Part shown: in pieces, positions 1-8,369 of the stretch | Layout of the letters: each line of letters opens with the position of its first letter | Position numbering within the stretch: position 1 is the stretch's first letter | Source: CAVXFL01 sp963761015 | GTDB lineage: Bacteria > Pseudomonadota > Alphaproteobacteria > Acetobacterales > Acetobacteraceae | DNA: 64,000 nt | Assembly: GCA_963761015.1 (NCBI GenBank) | Contig: CAVXFL010000004.1 | Span: 60,181 to 124,180 of the forward strand | Reading direction: 5' to 3' | Position numbers and translations under genes: made by a program | Notes under the pieces: model-generated | Databases searched by the model: none | Told to the model about the DNA's origin: nothing | What the model saw: only the letters and a program-made list of their open reading frames with translations

Positions 1-453
1 GTCGGCTGGCGCGCCGGCGGCTGGCGCGGCGGCGTGGGCTGGCGTGGCGGGATGCGTGGCGGCTGGGCCCATCGCGGCTTCGGGTGGCGGGCCGGATGGC
101 GTGGCGGCTGGGCTCATTCCCGCTTTGGGTGGCGGGGGGCCGGATGGCGCGGCGGTTGGGCCCATCCGCGCTTGGGGTGGCGCGCCGGCTGGGGCCGGGT
201 CGGCTGGCGGCATGGCTGGGCGTGGCGCGGTTGGCGCCCCTGGTGGGGCTGGCGTCGGGTCGGCCTGGTGGCGCCGGCGTTTGCGTTCCCGCCGGTGGTC
301 TATGCGCCGCCGCCCCCGGTGGTTTACGCCCCGCCACCGTTGTTGGCGTCCCCGGTGGTGCATCATCGCGCTCGCGTGCATCACGTGACGCATGTCTCCG
401 CGCCGGTCCACCATGCGTGCCACTGCACATGTTCGTGCCTCCCCGGGCAGTAA
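1..453 (+). CDS. Gly/Trp/Arg-rich repeat protein with His/Cys-rich tail (5' partial)
   Basis: The reading frame is open from the first base of the window, so the true start lies to the left; the first in-window ATG is at 49, with a GTG at 34. Residues 1 to about 80 are imperfect repeats built on GWR, GGW and GWAH. A Pro/Val/Tyr-rich stretch follows (PPVVYAPPP twice), then a tail rich in His and Cys (VHHACHCTCSC) before the stop. No enzymatic domain is recognised. The tail could bind a metal and the repeats suggest a surface or envelope protein, but both are inference. The composition is so biased that the frame itself is the main support. Confidence 0.5.
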   Translation, partial: VGWRAGGWRGGVGWRGGMRGGWAHRGFGWRAGWRGGWAHSRFGWRGAGWRGGWAHPRLGWRAGWGRVGWRHGWAWRGWRPWWGWRRVGLVAPAFAFPPVVYAPPPPVVYAPPPLLASPVVHHRARVHHVTHVSAPVHHACHCTCSCLPGQ

Positions 454-570
454 CCGTGTTCCGCCTGGCCCGGCCGGCGCCGTTCGCCGCCGCCCGGGTC
501 GCGAAACTCATTGAAGGCCGCGATCCAGGCTATACATCCTGAGGCGAGTTCGCGAGCGGAAGGCATCGGG

Positions 571-1569
571 ATGTATACGCAAGGGCTGGCCGCCAGCCCG
601 CCGGTTCGGCCCGAATCGTCGCCGGAGGACGCGGCCCTCACCGCACGCTTCCAGGCGCGCATCGACGCCGAACAGCGCATCGAGCCCAACGACTGGATGC
701 CGGAGGCGTACCGGCGCACCCTGACCCGGCAGATTTCGCAGCACGCGCATTCGGAAATCGTCGGCATGCTGCCGGAGGGCAACTGGCTTACCCGCGCGCC
801 CACCTTGCGGCGCAAGGCGGCGTTGCTCGCCAAGGTGCAGGACGAATGCGGCCACGGTGTTTATCTTTACGCCGCCGCGGAGACGCTCGGGATCTCGCGC
901 GAGCAGTTGGTCGAACAACTCCTGTCCGGGCAAGCGAAATACTCGTCGATTTTCAACTATCCCACGCTGACCTGGGCCGATATCGGCGCGATCGGCTGGC
1001 TGGTGGACGGCGCGGCGATCATGAACCAGATCCCGCTCTGCCGCTGCTCCTATGGCCCGTACGCGCGGGCGATGATCCGGATCTGCAAGGAGGAGAGCTT
1101 TCATCAGCGCCAGGGCTACGAGATCATGCTGACCCTCGCGCGCGGCACCGAGGCGCAGAAGGCCATGGCGCAGGACGCGCTCGACCGGTGGTGGTGGCCG
1201 TGCCTGATGATGTTCGGCCCGCCCGACCAGGCAAGCCAGCACTCGGATGCGTCGATACGCTGGAAGATCAAGCGTTTTTCCAACGACGAACTGCGCCAGA
1301 AATTCGTCGACGCCACCGTGCCGCAGGCGCACTACGTGGAGCTCACCATCCCCGATCCGGAGCTGCGTTTCAACGCGGGAACCGAGCATTGGGAATTCGG
1401 CCGCATCGACTGGGACGAATTCCGCCGGGTGCTCGCGGGCGACGGACCGTGCAACCGCCAGCGCATGGAACAGCGGCGGGCGGCGCACGAGAACGGCGCC
1501 TGGGTACGCGAGGCGGCTCTCGCCCACGCCGAAAAGCGCCGGGCCCGGGCAACGCGGCAGGCGGCCTGA
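571..1569 (+). CDS. paaA: 1,2-phenylacetyl-CoA epoxidase, catalytic subunit PaaA
   Basis: Oxygenase subunit of the PaaABCE multicomponent enzyme that epoxidises the ring of phenylacetyl-CoA with O2 and NADPH. The protein has 332 residues, near the family size of about 310-330. Diiron-binding motifs of the ferritin-like fold are visible: an E..H pair in DECGHG and another in KEESFHQRQG. The ATG at 571 is preferred over one at 511 because a GGAAGG ribosome site lies about 8 bases upstream and family similarity begins after it. It is the first gene of a tight paaABCDE operon; its TGA abuts the paaB ATG. Confidence 0.95.
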   Translation: MYTQGLAASPPVRPESSPEDAALTARFQARIDAEQRIEPNDWMPEAYRRTLTRQISQHAHSEIVGMLPEGNWLTRAPTLRRKAALLAKVQDECGHGVYLYAAAETLGISREQLVEQLLSGQAKYSSIFNYPTLTWADIGAIGWLVDGAAIMNQIPLCRCSYGPYARAMIRICKEESFHQRQGYEIMLTLARGTEAQKAMAQDALDRWWWPCLMMFGPPDQASQHSDASIRWKIKRFSNDELRQKFVDATVPQAHYVELTIPDPELRFNAGTEHWEFGRIDWDEFRRVLAGDGPCNRQRMEQRRAAHENGAWVREAALAHAEKRRARATRQAA

Positions 1570-1857
1570 ATGACCGAGCCGGCGATCCCGCTCTGGGAAG
1601 TGTTCATCCGTTCGCGCAACGGGCTGGCGCACCATCATGTCGGCTCGCTGCACGCGGCGGACTCGGAGATGGCGTTGCAGGCGGCGCGCGACGTCTACAC
1701 GCGCCGCGGCGAGGGATTGTCGATCTGGGTTGTGCCCTCGGCGGCGATCGTGGCCTCCGATCCCGCCGAACAAGCGATGTTCTTCGAACCGACCGCGTCC
1801 AAGATTTACCGGCATCCAAGCTTCTATGACGTGCCCGACGAAGTCGGTAACATGTGA
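1570..1857 (+). CDS. paaB: 1,2-phenylacetyl-CoA epoxidase subunit PaaB
   Basis: Small subunit of 95 residues that links PaaA-PaaC modules in the phenylacetyl-CoA epoxidase. The start WEVFIRSRNGLAHHHVGS is the typical PaaB opening (a partner-strand protein without catalytic residues), and the C-terminal KIYRHPSFYDVPDEV motif is also characteristic. It starts immediately after the paaA stop and is followed 9 bases later by paaC, consistent with translational coupling. Confidence 0.95.
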   Translation: MTEPAIPLWEVFIRSRNGLAHHHVGSLHAADSEMALQAARDVYTRRGEGLSIWVVPSAAIVASDPAEQAMFFEPTASKIYRHPSFYDVPDEVGNM

Positions 1858-1866
1858 TCGCGGTTG

Positions 1867-2643
1867 ATGCGGTCCACCTCGATCCGCTTCGCCGGCGGCG
1901 AACTCGCGCTTTATGTGCTGCAGCGCGCCGACGACGCCCTGGTGCTCGGGCATCGTTTGTCGGAATGGTGCGGCCACGCGCCGATGCTGGAGGAGGATAT
2001 CGCACTCGCCAATATCGGCCTCGATCTGATCGGCCAGGCGCGCGCATTATACGCCTATGCGGCAGAGGTCGAGGACGCGGGCCATGACGAGAACCAGCTG
2101 GCGTATCTGCGCGACGTCGGACAGTATCGTAACCTGCTGCTGCTCGAGCAGCCGAACGGTGATTTCGCGCACACGATCGTTCGCCAGCTTCTCTATTCCG
2201 CCTATGCCGATCCGTATTGGCGCGCGATGACGGCATCGGCGGATCCGATGCTCGCCGCCATCGCGGCGAAATCGGAGAAGGAGAGCGCCTATCACCTGCG
2301 CCACGCGTGCGAATGGGTAATCCGGCTCGGCGACGGGACGGAGGAAAGCCACCGGCGCGCGCAGACCGCGATCGACGCCCTGTGGTTGTACACCGGCGAG
2401 ATGTTCGAAGTCGCTTCCGAAGCGGAACCGCTCATCGCCCGCTCCGTTGCCGCCGATCCGTCCGGCTTGGGTGCGGCCTGGAACAAGACCCTCGACGATG
2501 TGCTGTCCGAGGCGACGCTGACACGGCCGCCGGACGGATGGATGCAGAGTGGGGGGCGAAGCGGGCAACACTCGGAGCATCTCGGTCATCTGCTCGCGGA
2601 ACTGCAATTCCTCCAGCGCTCCGACCCCGGCGCAACATGGTAG
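1867..2643 (+). CDS. paaC: 1,2-phenylacetyl-CoA epoxidase structural subunit PaaC
   Basis: Ferritin-fold partner of PaaA, 258 residues, needed for assembly of the phenylacetyl-CoA epoxidase. Family blocks are visible: LALYVLQRADDALVLGHRLS near the start, DIALANIGLDLIGQAR, the DENQLAYLRD segment, and SGQHSEHLGHLL at the end. A TTG lies directly before the chosen ATG and could add one residue. The last 7 bases overlap paaD, which indicates coupled translation. Confidence 0.94.
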   Translation: MRSTSIRFAGGELALYVLQRADDALVLGHRLSEWCGHAPMLEEDIALANIGLDLIGQARALYAYAAEVEDAGHDENQLAYLRDVGQYRNLLLLEQPNGDFAHTIVRQLLYSAYADPYWRAMTASADPMLAAIAAKSEKESAYHLRHACEWVIRLGDGTEESHRRAQTAIDALWLYTGEMFEVASEAEPLIARSVAADPSGLGAAWNKTLDDVLSEATLTRPPDGWMQSGGRSGQHSEHLGHLLAELQFLQRSDPGATW

Positions 2644-3134
2644 CCGCGGATGACGAGGCGCTGCGCCGGCGCGCGTGGGATGTCGCCGCCACGGTGGTCG
2701 ATCCGGAAATTCCGGCGCTCACCATCACCGATCTCGGAATTCTGCGCGACGTAGCGGTGAACGAGGGGAGGATCGAGGTTTCGATCACCCCCACTTATCT
2801 CGGTTGCCCGGCAACGGACGTGATCGCGCGCGATATCGAAGCCGCCTTGAGCAAGGCCGGGATCGCGCCGGCTCGCGTCAAAACCGTGTTGTCGCCGCCC
2901 TGGTCGACGGATTGGCTGAGCGAGCAAGCGCGGCGCAAGCTCGCCGAAATCGGTATCGCGCCGCCCCCGGCCAAAGCCTCGCGCCCTGCTCTGTTCGCGC
3001 AAGATGCCGTCGCGTGTCCGCGATGCGGCGCCTCCGACACCGCGCGCATCTCGGAATTCGGCGCCACCGCCTGCAAGGCGCTCTGGCGCTGCCGCGCCTG
3101 CGGCGAACCGTTCGAAGTGTTCAAATGTCACTGA
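2637..3134 (+). CDS. paaD: Phenylacetate epoxidase maturation protein PaaD (MIP18/DUF59 plus zinc ribbon)
   Basis: 165 residues. The N-terminal half is a MIP18/DUF59 domain (VVDPEIPALTITDLGILRD, then PTYLGCPATD with the conserved Cys), a fold used in iron-sulfur or diiron maturation. The C-terminal part holds four Cys in CPRCG and CRACG, as in other PaaD proteins. It probably helps load metal into PaaA or the 2Fe-2S centre of PaaE. It overlaps paaC by 7 bases and paaE by 10 bases. Confidence 0.93.
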   Translation: MVAADDEALRRRAWDVAATVVDPEIPALTITDLGILRDVAVNEGRIEVSITPTYLGCPATDVIARDIEAALSKAGIAPARVKTVLSPPWSTDWLSEQARRKLAEIGIAPPPAKASRPALFAQDAVACPRCGASDTARISEFGATACKALWRCRACGEPFEVFKCH

Positions 3135-4235
3135 CGCAAGTCGAACCGGCTGCGCGCGCGCGCGGCTTTCATGCGCTGACAATCGCCGCTGTCCGGCGGG
3201 AAACGCCCGATTCCCTCTCGATCGCGTTCGCCGTGCCGCCCGATCTGGCCGACACGTTCCGCTTCACGCCAGGTCAGTATCTCACCTTGCGCACGGTGAT
3301 CGACGGCGAAGACGTGCGCCGCTCCTACTCCATCTGTTCCGGCCTCGACGATCGCGAGTTGCGCATCGCCATCAAGCGGCTGAACGGCGGCGCGTTCTCC
3401 TGCTTCGCCCACGAGACACTCGAACCCGGCGCGGTGGTCGAGGTGATGGCGCCGATGGGACGTTTCACGCTCGACGCCGATCCCGAACTCGGCACGAACC
3501 TACGTGGCCTTCGCGGCCGGATCGGGCATCACGCCGGTGCTGTCCATTCTCAAATCCGTTCTGCATCGCGAGCCGGGCAGCCGCTTCTTCCTGTTCTACG
3601 GCAACCGCTCGCGCGCCGACATCATGTTCCGCGACGCGTTGAACGATTTGAAGGACCGCTTTCTCGGCCGCCTCTCGGTGGCACACATTCTTTCGCGCGA
3701 GCAGCACGACATCAAGCTGCTGAACGGCCGGATCGACGAAGCCAAGGTGCCGCTGCTGCTACGCACGGTGCCAGCCGTGGCCGCCATCGATCGGGCGTTC
3801 ATCTGCGGCCCGGCCGGCATGATCGAGAGCACGGAGGCCGCGCTGCTGCGGCTCGGAGTTCCCGCGGAGCGCATCGCGATCGAGCGCTTCACCCCCGCTC
3901 CAGGCGGGCCACGTCGCCGCGCGACCGTGGTGGTGGCCGAGCCGGCGTCACCGCCCGCCGCCATCGCCGATATCATGCTCGATGGTGTGCGCAGCGAAAT
4001 TCCGGTCGCGCGAGACGAGACCGTCTTGCAGGCCGGGCTGCGCGCCGGGCTCGATATGCCCTTTTCCTGCCAGGGGGGGATGTGCTGCACCTGCCGCGCC
4101 AAGCTGCTCGAAGGCGACGTCGCCATGGCGCTGAACTACTCGCTCGCGCCGTGGGAGATCGCGGCCGGATACGTGCTCACCTGCCAGTCACGCCCGAAAA
4201 CCGCGCGCGTGGTGGTCGATTACGATCACCTTTGA
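3125..4235 (+). CDS. paaE: 1,2-phenylacetyl-CoA epoxidase reductase PaaE (apparent frameshift)
   Basis: Reductase that passes electrons from NADPH through FAD and a 2Fe-2S cluster to PaaA. In order: an FAD-binding barrel with RSYSIC, an NAD(P)-binding lobe opening GSGITPVLSI, and a plant-type ferredoxin domain with CQGGMCCTC plus a last Cys in VLTCQS. The frame breaks near 3499, after ELGTN. Removing one C from GAACCTACG restores ELGTNYVAFAAGSGITPV, so the protein would have about 369 residues, the normal size. A sequencing error is more likely than a real mutation, because both halves are fully conserved and the rest of the operon is intact. Confidence 0.9.
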
Positions 4236-4244
4236 TCGCGTCGG

Positions 4245-5138
4245 TCAGCCGGACGGCTTGGCTTCGGCCGTGTGGTTGTGGCCCGTCGTTTTCAGATAGG
4301 CGATGATGTCGCGCCGCGCCGCTTCGTCCGCCACGCTGAGGGGCATCAGCGCGCCCGGCACATAGGCGCGCGGCCCGGCGAGCCATTTATCCAAGGTCTG
4401 CGCCGTCCAGACGATGCCCGATTTCGCCAGCGCCGGCGAGTAATCGTAGCCGCCGACGCTCCCGGCGCGACGGCCAAACACGCCGGCGAGCGGCGGCCCG
4501 ACCTTGGCGCGATTCAGGTCGTGACAGGTGCCGCACTTCTCCTGGAACAATTGCGCGCCGATTTCGGCGCTCGGCTCCTTGGAAAAGCGCGTCAGATCCC
4601 GCGCCCCCTTGGGACGGAGCGACGGGAAGAACGTATAGGACAGCGTGATCTGGTCGACGTCCCGCGTGCTGGGATCGGTTCCGAGCTTCGGATCGACGAA
4701 GAACACGACCGGCATCTCTACCTTGTGGTGCGCGGGCAGCCGCTCCTCGGTGAAGCAGAAGCACTGGATTTTCTTGAAGTAGATCCCGGCCTTGTTGGGC
4801 GTGACGTTGAAGGTCGCGTGTCCGACCATGTCGTGGTCAGATCGGTTTTCGGCCTCGAAGAACACCGGCGCCTGTTGCCCGAGATGCACCGTCACCTTGC
4901 GCTGGACCGGGACGAAGCGCCACGGCAGGCCCGGCGCCACATCGGTGTTGAAGAACACGGTGATGGTGCGCGCGGAGAGTTTCGCGTTGTCGCTGGCAAC
5001 GCGTTGCACGAAGCCGCCCGATCCGGTGGCCGAGCAGAACAGTCGATAGAGCGTGACCGAATACGAGACCAGCGTCGTCATCACGCCGACGCCGATCAGT
5101 ACTCCAAGCAGTGTCCAGTATTTTTTCAATGTCCCCAA
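4245..5138 (-). CDS. ctaG: Cox11/CtaG copper chaperone fused to a class I cytochrome c domain
   Basis: 297 residues. Residues 8-30 form one membrane helix (Cox11 anchor) followed by YRLFCSATG. The copper site CFCF is at 126-129 in a normal Cox11 domain that ends near residue 180. Cox11 proteins usually stop at about 190-210 residues, but this frame continues without a break into a cytochrome c domain: CGTCH haem site at 202-206, a Gly-Pro-Pro-Leu segment, and a likely Met ligand in GALMPL at about 265. Cox11 delivers Cu(I) to the CuB site of cytochrome oxidase. No cox structural genes are nearby. The gene converges on paaE with 9 bases between stops. Confidence 0.9.
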   Translation of the reverse strand: MGTLKKYWTLLGVLIGVGVMTTLVSYSVTLYRLFCSATGSGGFVQRVASDNAKLSARTITVFFNTDVAPGLPWRFVPVQRKVTVHLGQQAPVFFEAENRSDHDMVGHATFNVTPNKAGIYFKKIQCFCFTEERLPAHHKVEMPVVFFVDPKLGTDPSTRDVDQITLSYTFFPSLRPKGARDLTRFSKEPSAEIGAQLFQEKCGTCHDLNRAKVGPPLAGVFGRRAGSVGGYDYSPALAKSGIVWTAQTLDKWLAGPRAYVPGALMPLSVADEAARRDIIAYLKTTGHNHTAEAKPSG

Positions 5139-5307
5139 CCCAAGCCCAGGGCGTTTCCCGGTTCACAAGGAACACCGCACTACCGAGCTACGTGCGCGGC
5201 CTTGCCGGGAATGTCGGAAGCGTTCGGCGACGCCGGTGAAAGGCTATCCCCGATAAGCTCTCCGACCCTCATGCGCAAAGCTTCTCAGCCGATGCGGAAC
5301 AGCGACA

Positions 5308-5868
5308 TCAGCTCTCCAACTCGCTGTCCCAGTACAGATAGTCGCGCCAGCTCCGGTGCAGGTAATTGGGCGGAAAGGCACGGCCGTTGTCCTGCAACTC
5401 CCAGGTGGTCGGCCGCCGCGGAGCCTGGCGCGGAAACATGTGCGCCTCGCGCGGAATCCGCGAGCCCTTGCGCAAATTGCAACCGCCACAGGCGGTCACG
5501 ACGTTTTCCCAGGTGGTGCGTCCGCCGCGACTGCGGGGCACCACGTGATCGAAGGTGAGATCCGGCGCCGGCCGCCGCTCGCCGCAATACTGGCAGCAGA
5601 ACGCGTCGCGCAGAAACACGTTGAACCGCGTGAACGCCGGCTTGCGCGCGGCAGGAATGTAATCCTTGAGCGCGATCACGCTCGGCAGCCGCAGCCGCAC
5701 GCTCGGCGAGCGCACCTCGACATCGTATTCGCTGAGCACCGCGACGCGATCGAGGAACACGGCCTTCACCGCGTCCTGCCAGGACCAGACCGACAGCGGG
5801 AAATACGAGAGCGGCCGAAAATCCGCGTTCAGAACCAACGCCGGGAAATGTTGTCCACCGTCGGGCAA
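5308..5868 (-). CDS. HNH endonuclease family protein
   Basis: 186 residues. The zinc-binding HNH module lies in the second half: a CQYC pair, then DLTFDHVVPRSRGG (catalytic His), an Asn in TTWENV, and a second Cys pair in CGGC, followed by RKGSRIP. The N-terminal half (LVLNADFRPLSYFPLSVWSW) matches a conserved single-domain HNH family common in alphaproteobacteria as a chromosomal gene, not a phage gene. The physiological substrate is not known. It is monocistronic in appearance, with about 150 bases free on either side. Confidence 0.85.
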   Translation of the reverse strand: MPDGGQHFPALVLNADFRPLSYFPLSVWSWQDAVKAVFLDRVAVLSEYDVEVRSPSVRLRLPSVIALKDYIPAARKPAFTRFNVFLRDAFCCQYCGERRPAPDLTFDHVVPRSRGGRTTWENVVTACGGCNLRKGSRIPREAHMFPRQAPRRPTTWELQDNGRAFPPNYLHRSWRDYLYWDSELES

Positions 5869-6021
5869 GCGCCGCTCCTCTTCAGCCGGTGCTTACCCCT
5901 CGCGAACCGCTAAACTTACGTAGCAGCGTTGTGCACCGCAGAGAATTGCGACGCTTATTGCAGACGGAGGCATCCGACGCAAGCCGGAGAGGAAGCCGGC
6001 CAATTCCGATTCATCCAATGG

Positions 6022-6678
6022 TCACAGGCCACTGAACGCCTTTTGCAGGAACAGCGCCCCGGCGGACAGGCCGGCATCGTCCATGCCGTGGCCCAGCCCC
6101 GGGCAATACAGGGATTCGACCGGCACGCCGGCCGCGCGCAGCGCTTGCTCCGCCATGCGGCTGCGCGCAACCGGGACCACGTCGTCGGCCTCGCCGTGAA
6201 CAACCAGCACCGGCGGCCGTCCGCGCATTTCGCCGGCCAGCGTGTCGGGCGCCAGCAGCGCGCCGGAATAGGCCACGATGGCGCGCGGCGGGATCGCCCG
6301 CCGAAGCCCCGTGAACAGCGCCATCATGGCGCCCTGGCTGAACCCTGTCAGGGCACAGGCGTCCTGCGGCAACTCGAGCCGGGCAAGCTCGGCGTCGATG
6401 AAGCGGTTGAACACCGGCATGCTCGCCCGCAAGCCGGCCTCCAGCACCGGCGGGGAGCGGTCGCGCAAACTGAACCACTGCCTGCCATGTGGCGCGGCGT
6501 CATGCGGCTCGGGCGCGTTCGGGGCGACGAAGACGGCGTCTGGCAGCGCCTCTGCCCAGAGCGGCGCGATGTCGATGAGGTCGTAGCCGTCGGCGCCGAC
6601 GCCGTGGCAGATCACGACCAGCTGTTTCGCCAGCCCGCCCGAGCGCGGCCCGAAGCGAGGTCCGTCCAGTTCCGCCAT
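6022..6678 (-). CDS. Carboxylesterase / phospholipase-type alpha/beta hydrolase
   Basis: 218 residues from the ATG at 6678, chosen because AGGAG lies about 8 bases upstream; a start 27 bases earlier is less likely. The catalytic triad is visible: Ser in GFSQGAMM, Asp in VVHGEADDVVPV, His in GLGHGMDD. QLVVICHGVGADG supplies the oxyanion region. This is the YpfH/acyl-protein thioesterase-like family, a small cytoplasmic esterase. The natural substrate cannot be told. Confidence 0.85.
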   Translation of the reverse strand: MAELDGPRFGPRSGGLAKQLVVICHGVGADGYDLIDIAPLWAEALPDAVFVAPNAPEPHDAAPHGRQWFSLRDRSPPVLEAGLRASMPVFNRFIDAELARLELPQDACALTGFSQGAMMALFTGLRRAIPPRAIVAYSGALLAPDTLAGEMRGRPPVLVVHGEADDVVPVARSRMAEQALRAAGVPVESLYCPGLGHGMDDAGLSAGALFLQKAFSGL

Positions 6679-6763
6679 TTCCCGCTCCTGCCTCCGCCCC
6701 TGCACTTTTATGCCACACGATTAGTCGGCAGTCCCAGGCGCGAGGGCGAAGCCCAGCGGCGAC

Positions 6764-7774
6764 TTAGCGCCCGAGGAATTGCAGCAGCGCGCGGTCGAAC
6801 GCCGCCGGCGCTTCGAGGTGGATCAGGTGCCCGGTGTCGAACGTGTCCACGCGCGCATTCGGCATTTTCGGCGCGAGCGCCTTCGCCAGTTCGGCGATGT
6901 GACCCATCCGCTCGCGATCGGCGGGCTTGGCGAACTTGCGCCCCGGCCCAGTCCGATCGTGCGTGCCCACCATGAACAGCGTCGGCGTGGCGATCAGCGG
7001 GATCTCGTCCACCACCGGCTGACCCCAGATGGCGTAGAAGGTGCTGTCGAACACCTCGACCCAGCGCGGGTAGTCGGCACTGCCCTTGATCCGTTCGCGC
7101 AGCACCACGAACGGCATCACCTTCTCGGGCGGCACCGTCAGCCCGTAAGCGGTGACGAGGTAGTGCAAATACGCCTCGGCGCTGCGGTTGAACTCCTGGC
7201 GGTACAACACGTCCGGCGGGACCGGGGGCACGTAGAGCCGGTAATTCTCCAGCCCGAGCGGCGATTCCAGCACCAGATGGCGGACCCGTTCGGGATAGGT
7301 CCGCGCGAACCGCATCGCCAGCATTCCGCCCATGGAGTGCCCCACCACGTCCACCTTGTGCAGATGCAACGAGTTGAGCAGCGCGGCGGTGTAGGCGGCC
7401 GCGTCGTCGAACGACCAGGCCACCTCGGGCTTGGAGGATTTGTTGAAGCCGATCTGATCCGGCGCGATCACCCGGTAGCCGGAGCCGGTCAGCGCGCGGA
7501 TTACCGAGTCCCAATAGCTCGAGGGGAAATTGCGGCCGTGCAGCAGCAGGACAGCGTGGCCGTTCGCCACCCCGGCCGGCGCCACGTCCATATAGGCCAT
7601 GCGCGCCGGGTGGTGCGCGACGGTCAGCGGGAAGAAGGCAACCGGGAACGGATAGGGATACGTTTCCAGGTCGATCCCGAGCGGCTCGGCGCCGCGCGCC
7701 GACAGCGGAAGGAGCAAGACGAGTGCCAGAATGAGGCGCCGAACCACTATGCTCGTCCTCGTGCCGTGGATCAC
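6764..7774 (-). CDS. Exported alpha/beta hydrolase
   Basis: 336 residues. Residues 1-29 look like a signal peptide (Arg pair, a hydrophobic run ILALVLLLPL, then ARGAE). The hydrolase fold follows: LLLHGRNFPSSYW (oxyanion loop), nucleophile Ser in GHSMGG, acid in MVGTHDRTGPG, His in DTGHLIHLEAP. It probably acts in the periplasm on an ester or amide of unknown identity. It has the same orientation as the esterase downstream (86 bases apart), but the two families differ clearly. Confidence 0.82.
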   Translation of the reverse strand: MIHGTRTSIVVRRLILALVLLLPLSARGAEPLGIDLETYPYPFPVAFFPLTVAHHPARMAYMDVAPAGVANGHAVLLLHGRNFPSSYWDSVIRALTGSGYRVIAPDQIGFNKSSKPEVAWSFDDAAAYTAALLNSLHLHKVDVVGHSMGGMLAMRFARTYPERVRHLVLESPLGLENYRLYVPPVPPDVLYRQEFNRSAEAYLHYLVTAYGLTVPPEKVMPFVVLRERIKGSADYPRWVEVFDSTFYAIWGQPVVDEIPLIATPTLFMVGTHDRTGPGRKFAKPADRERMGHIAELAKALAPKMPNARVDTFDTGHLIHLEAPAAFDRALLQFLGR

Positions 7775-7819
7775 GTCAACGACCGGTCCTGGATCCTTCG
7801 GGCGAACCCTTGGCCGACG

Positions 7820-8269
7820 CTATCTCGGCATTCCCGGAATCCGTCCGACCTGCCTCTGCAACGCCCTGAGTTGGTCCGGAACAGCCTGAAGCGGGCCCAA
7901 CTGGCCTTGGATTGCGTGCAGGGTATCGGTGTGCTGATCGAGCTTATCCTGAATCTTCTGAAGCGTTACCGAGTGCTCGTTCACGGTCTTGCTGGTATTC
8001 CTGATATCGCCGGCCAGATCCTTGGAACGCTGGAGGACGTCCTTGACCGAAACGCCCTCGACGACGGCGTTCGCGAATCTGTTGTCCAGCTTGTCGACTC
8101 TGTCGGCAAGCGAATTGAAATCGTGGACGATCAATCCGACGATGACGCCCCCGAGGATCACGATGACCGTGCCGATGGCTCCGAGCGACCATTTGACCAG
8201 CGCCCAATGCCGGCTGATCAGTCGGATGATCGTCTGTAATTCGTTCCCGGGCACCTGCGTTTGCCCCAT
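7820..8269 (-). CDS. Single-pass membrane protein with periplasmic coiled coil
   Basis: 149 residues. A cytoplasmic segment of about 27 residues precedes one membrane helix (SLGAIGTVIVILGGVIVGLIV, written here only as the run at about residues 29-49). The rest is heptad-rich and predicted helical: SLADRVDKLDNRF, ITLQKI-like segments and QLRALQRQVG. No catalytic motif is seen and no named family is recognised. Its function is unknown; a scaffold or tether role is only a guess from the architecture. Confidence 0.6.
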   Translation of the reverse strand: MGQTQVPGNELQTIIRLISRHWALVKWSLGAIGTVIVILGGVIVGLIVHDFNSLADRVDKLDNRFANAVVEGVSVKDVLQRSKDLAGDIRNTSKTVNEHSVTLQKIQDKLDQHTDTLHAIQGQLGPLQAVPDQLRALQRQVGRIPGMPR

Positions 8270-8369
8270 TGACCCGTCCTCTTGCGGCGCCCGTGATTAC
8301 CAGATTTCGCACCCTGACACGCGACATTCAACACAACTCTCAGGCGACAATCCCGGCGAGATCCACCCG

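Noticed and set aside
511..536. TTGAAG and TATACA as a paa promoter
   Set aside because: The spacing is only 14 bases, too short for a housekeeping promoter, and no better -35 was found.
3490..3510. Programmed frameshift in paaE
   Set aside because: No slippery heptamer or downstream pseudoknot is evident, and similar breaks occur in many unrelated genes, so sequence error is simpler.
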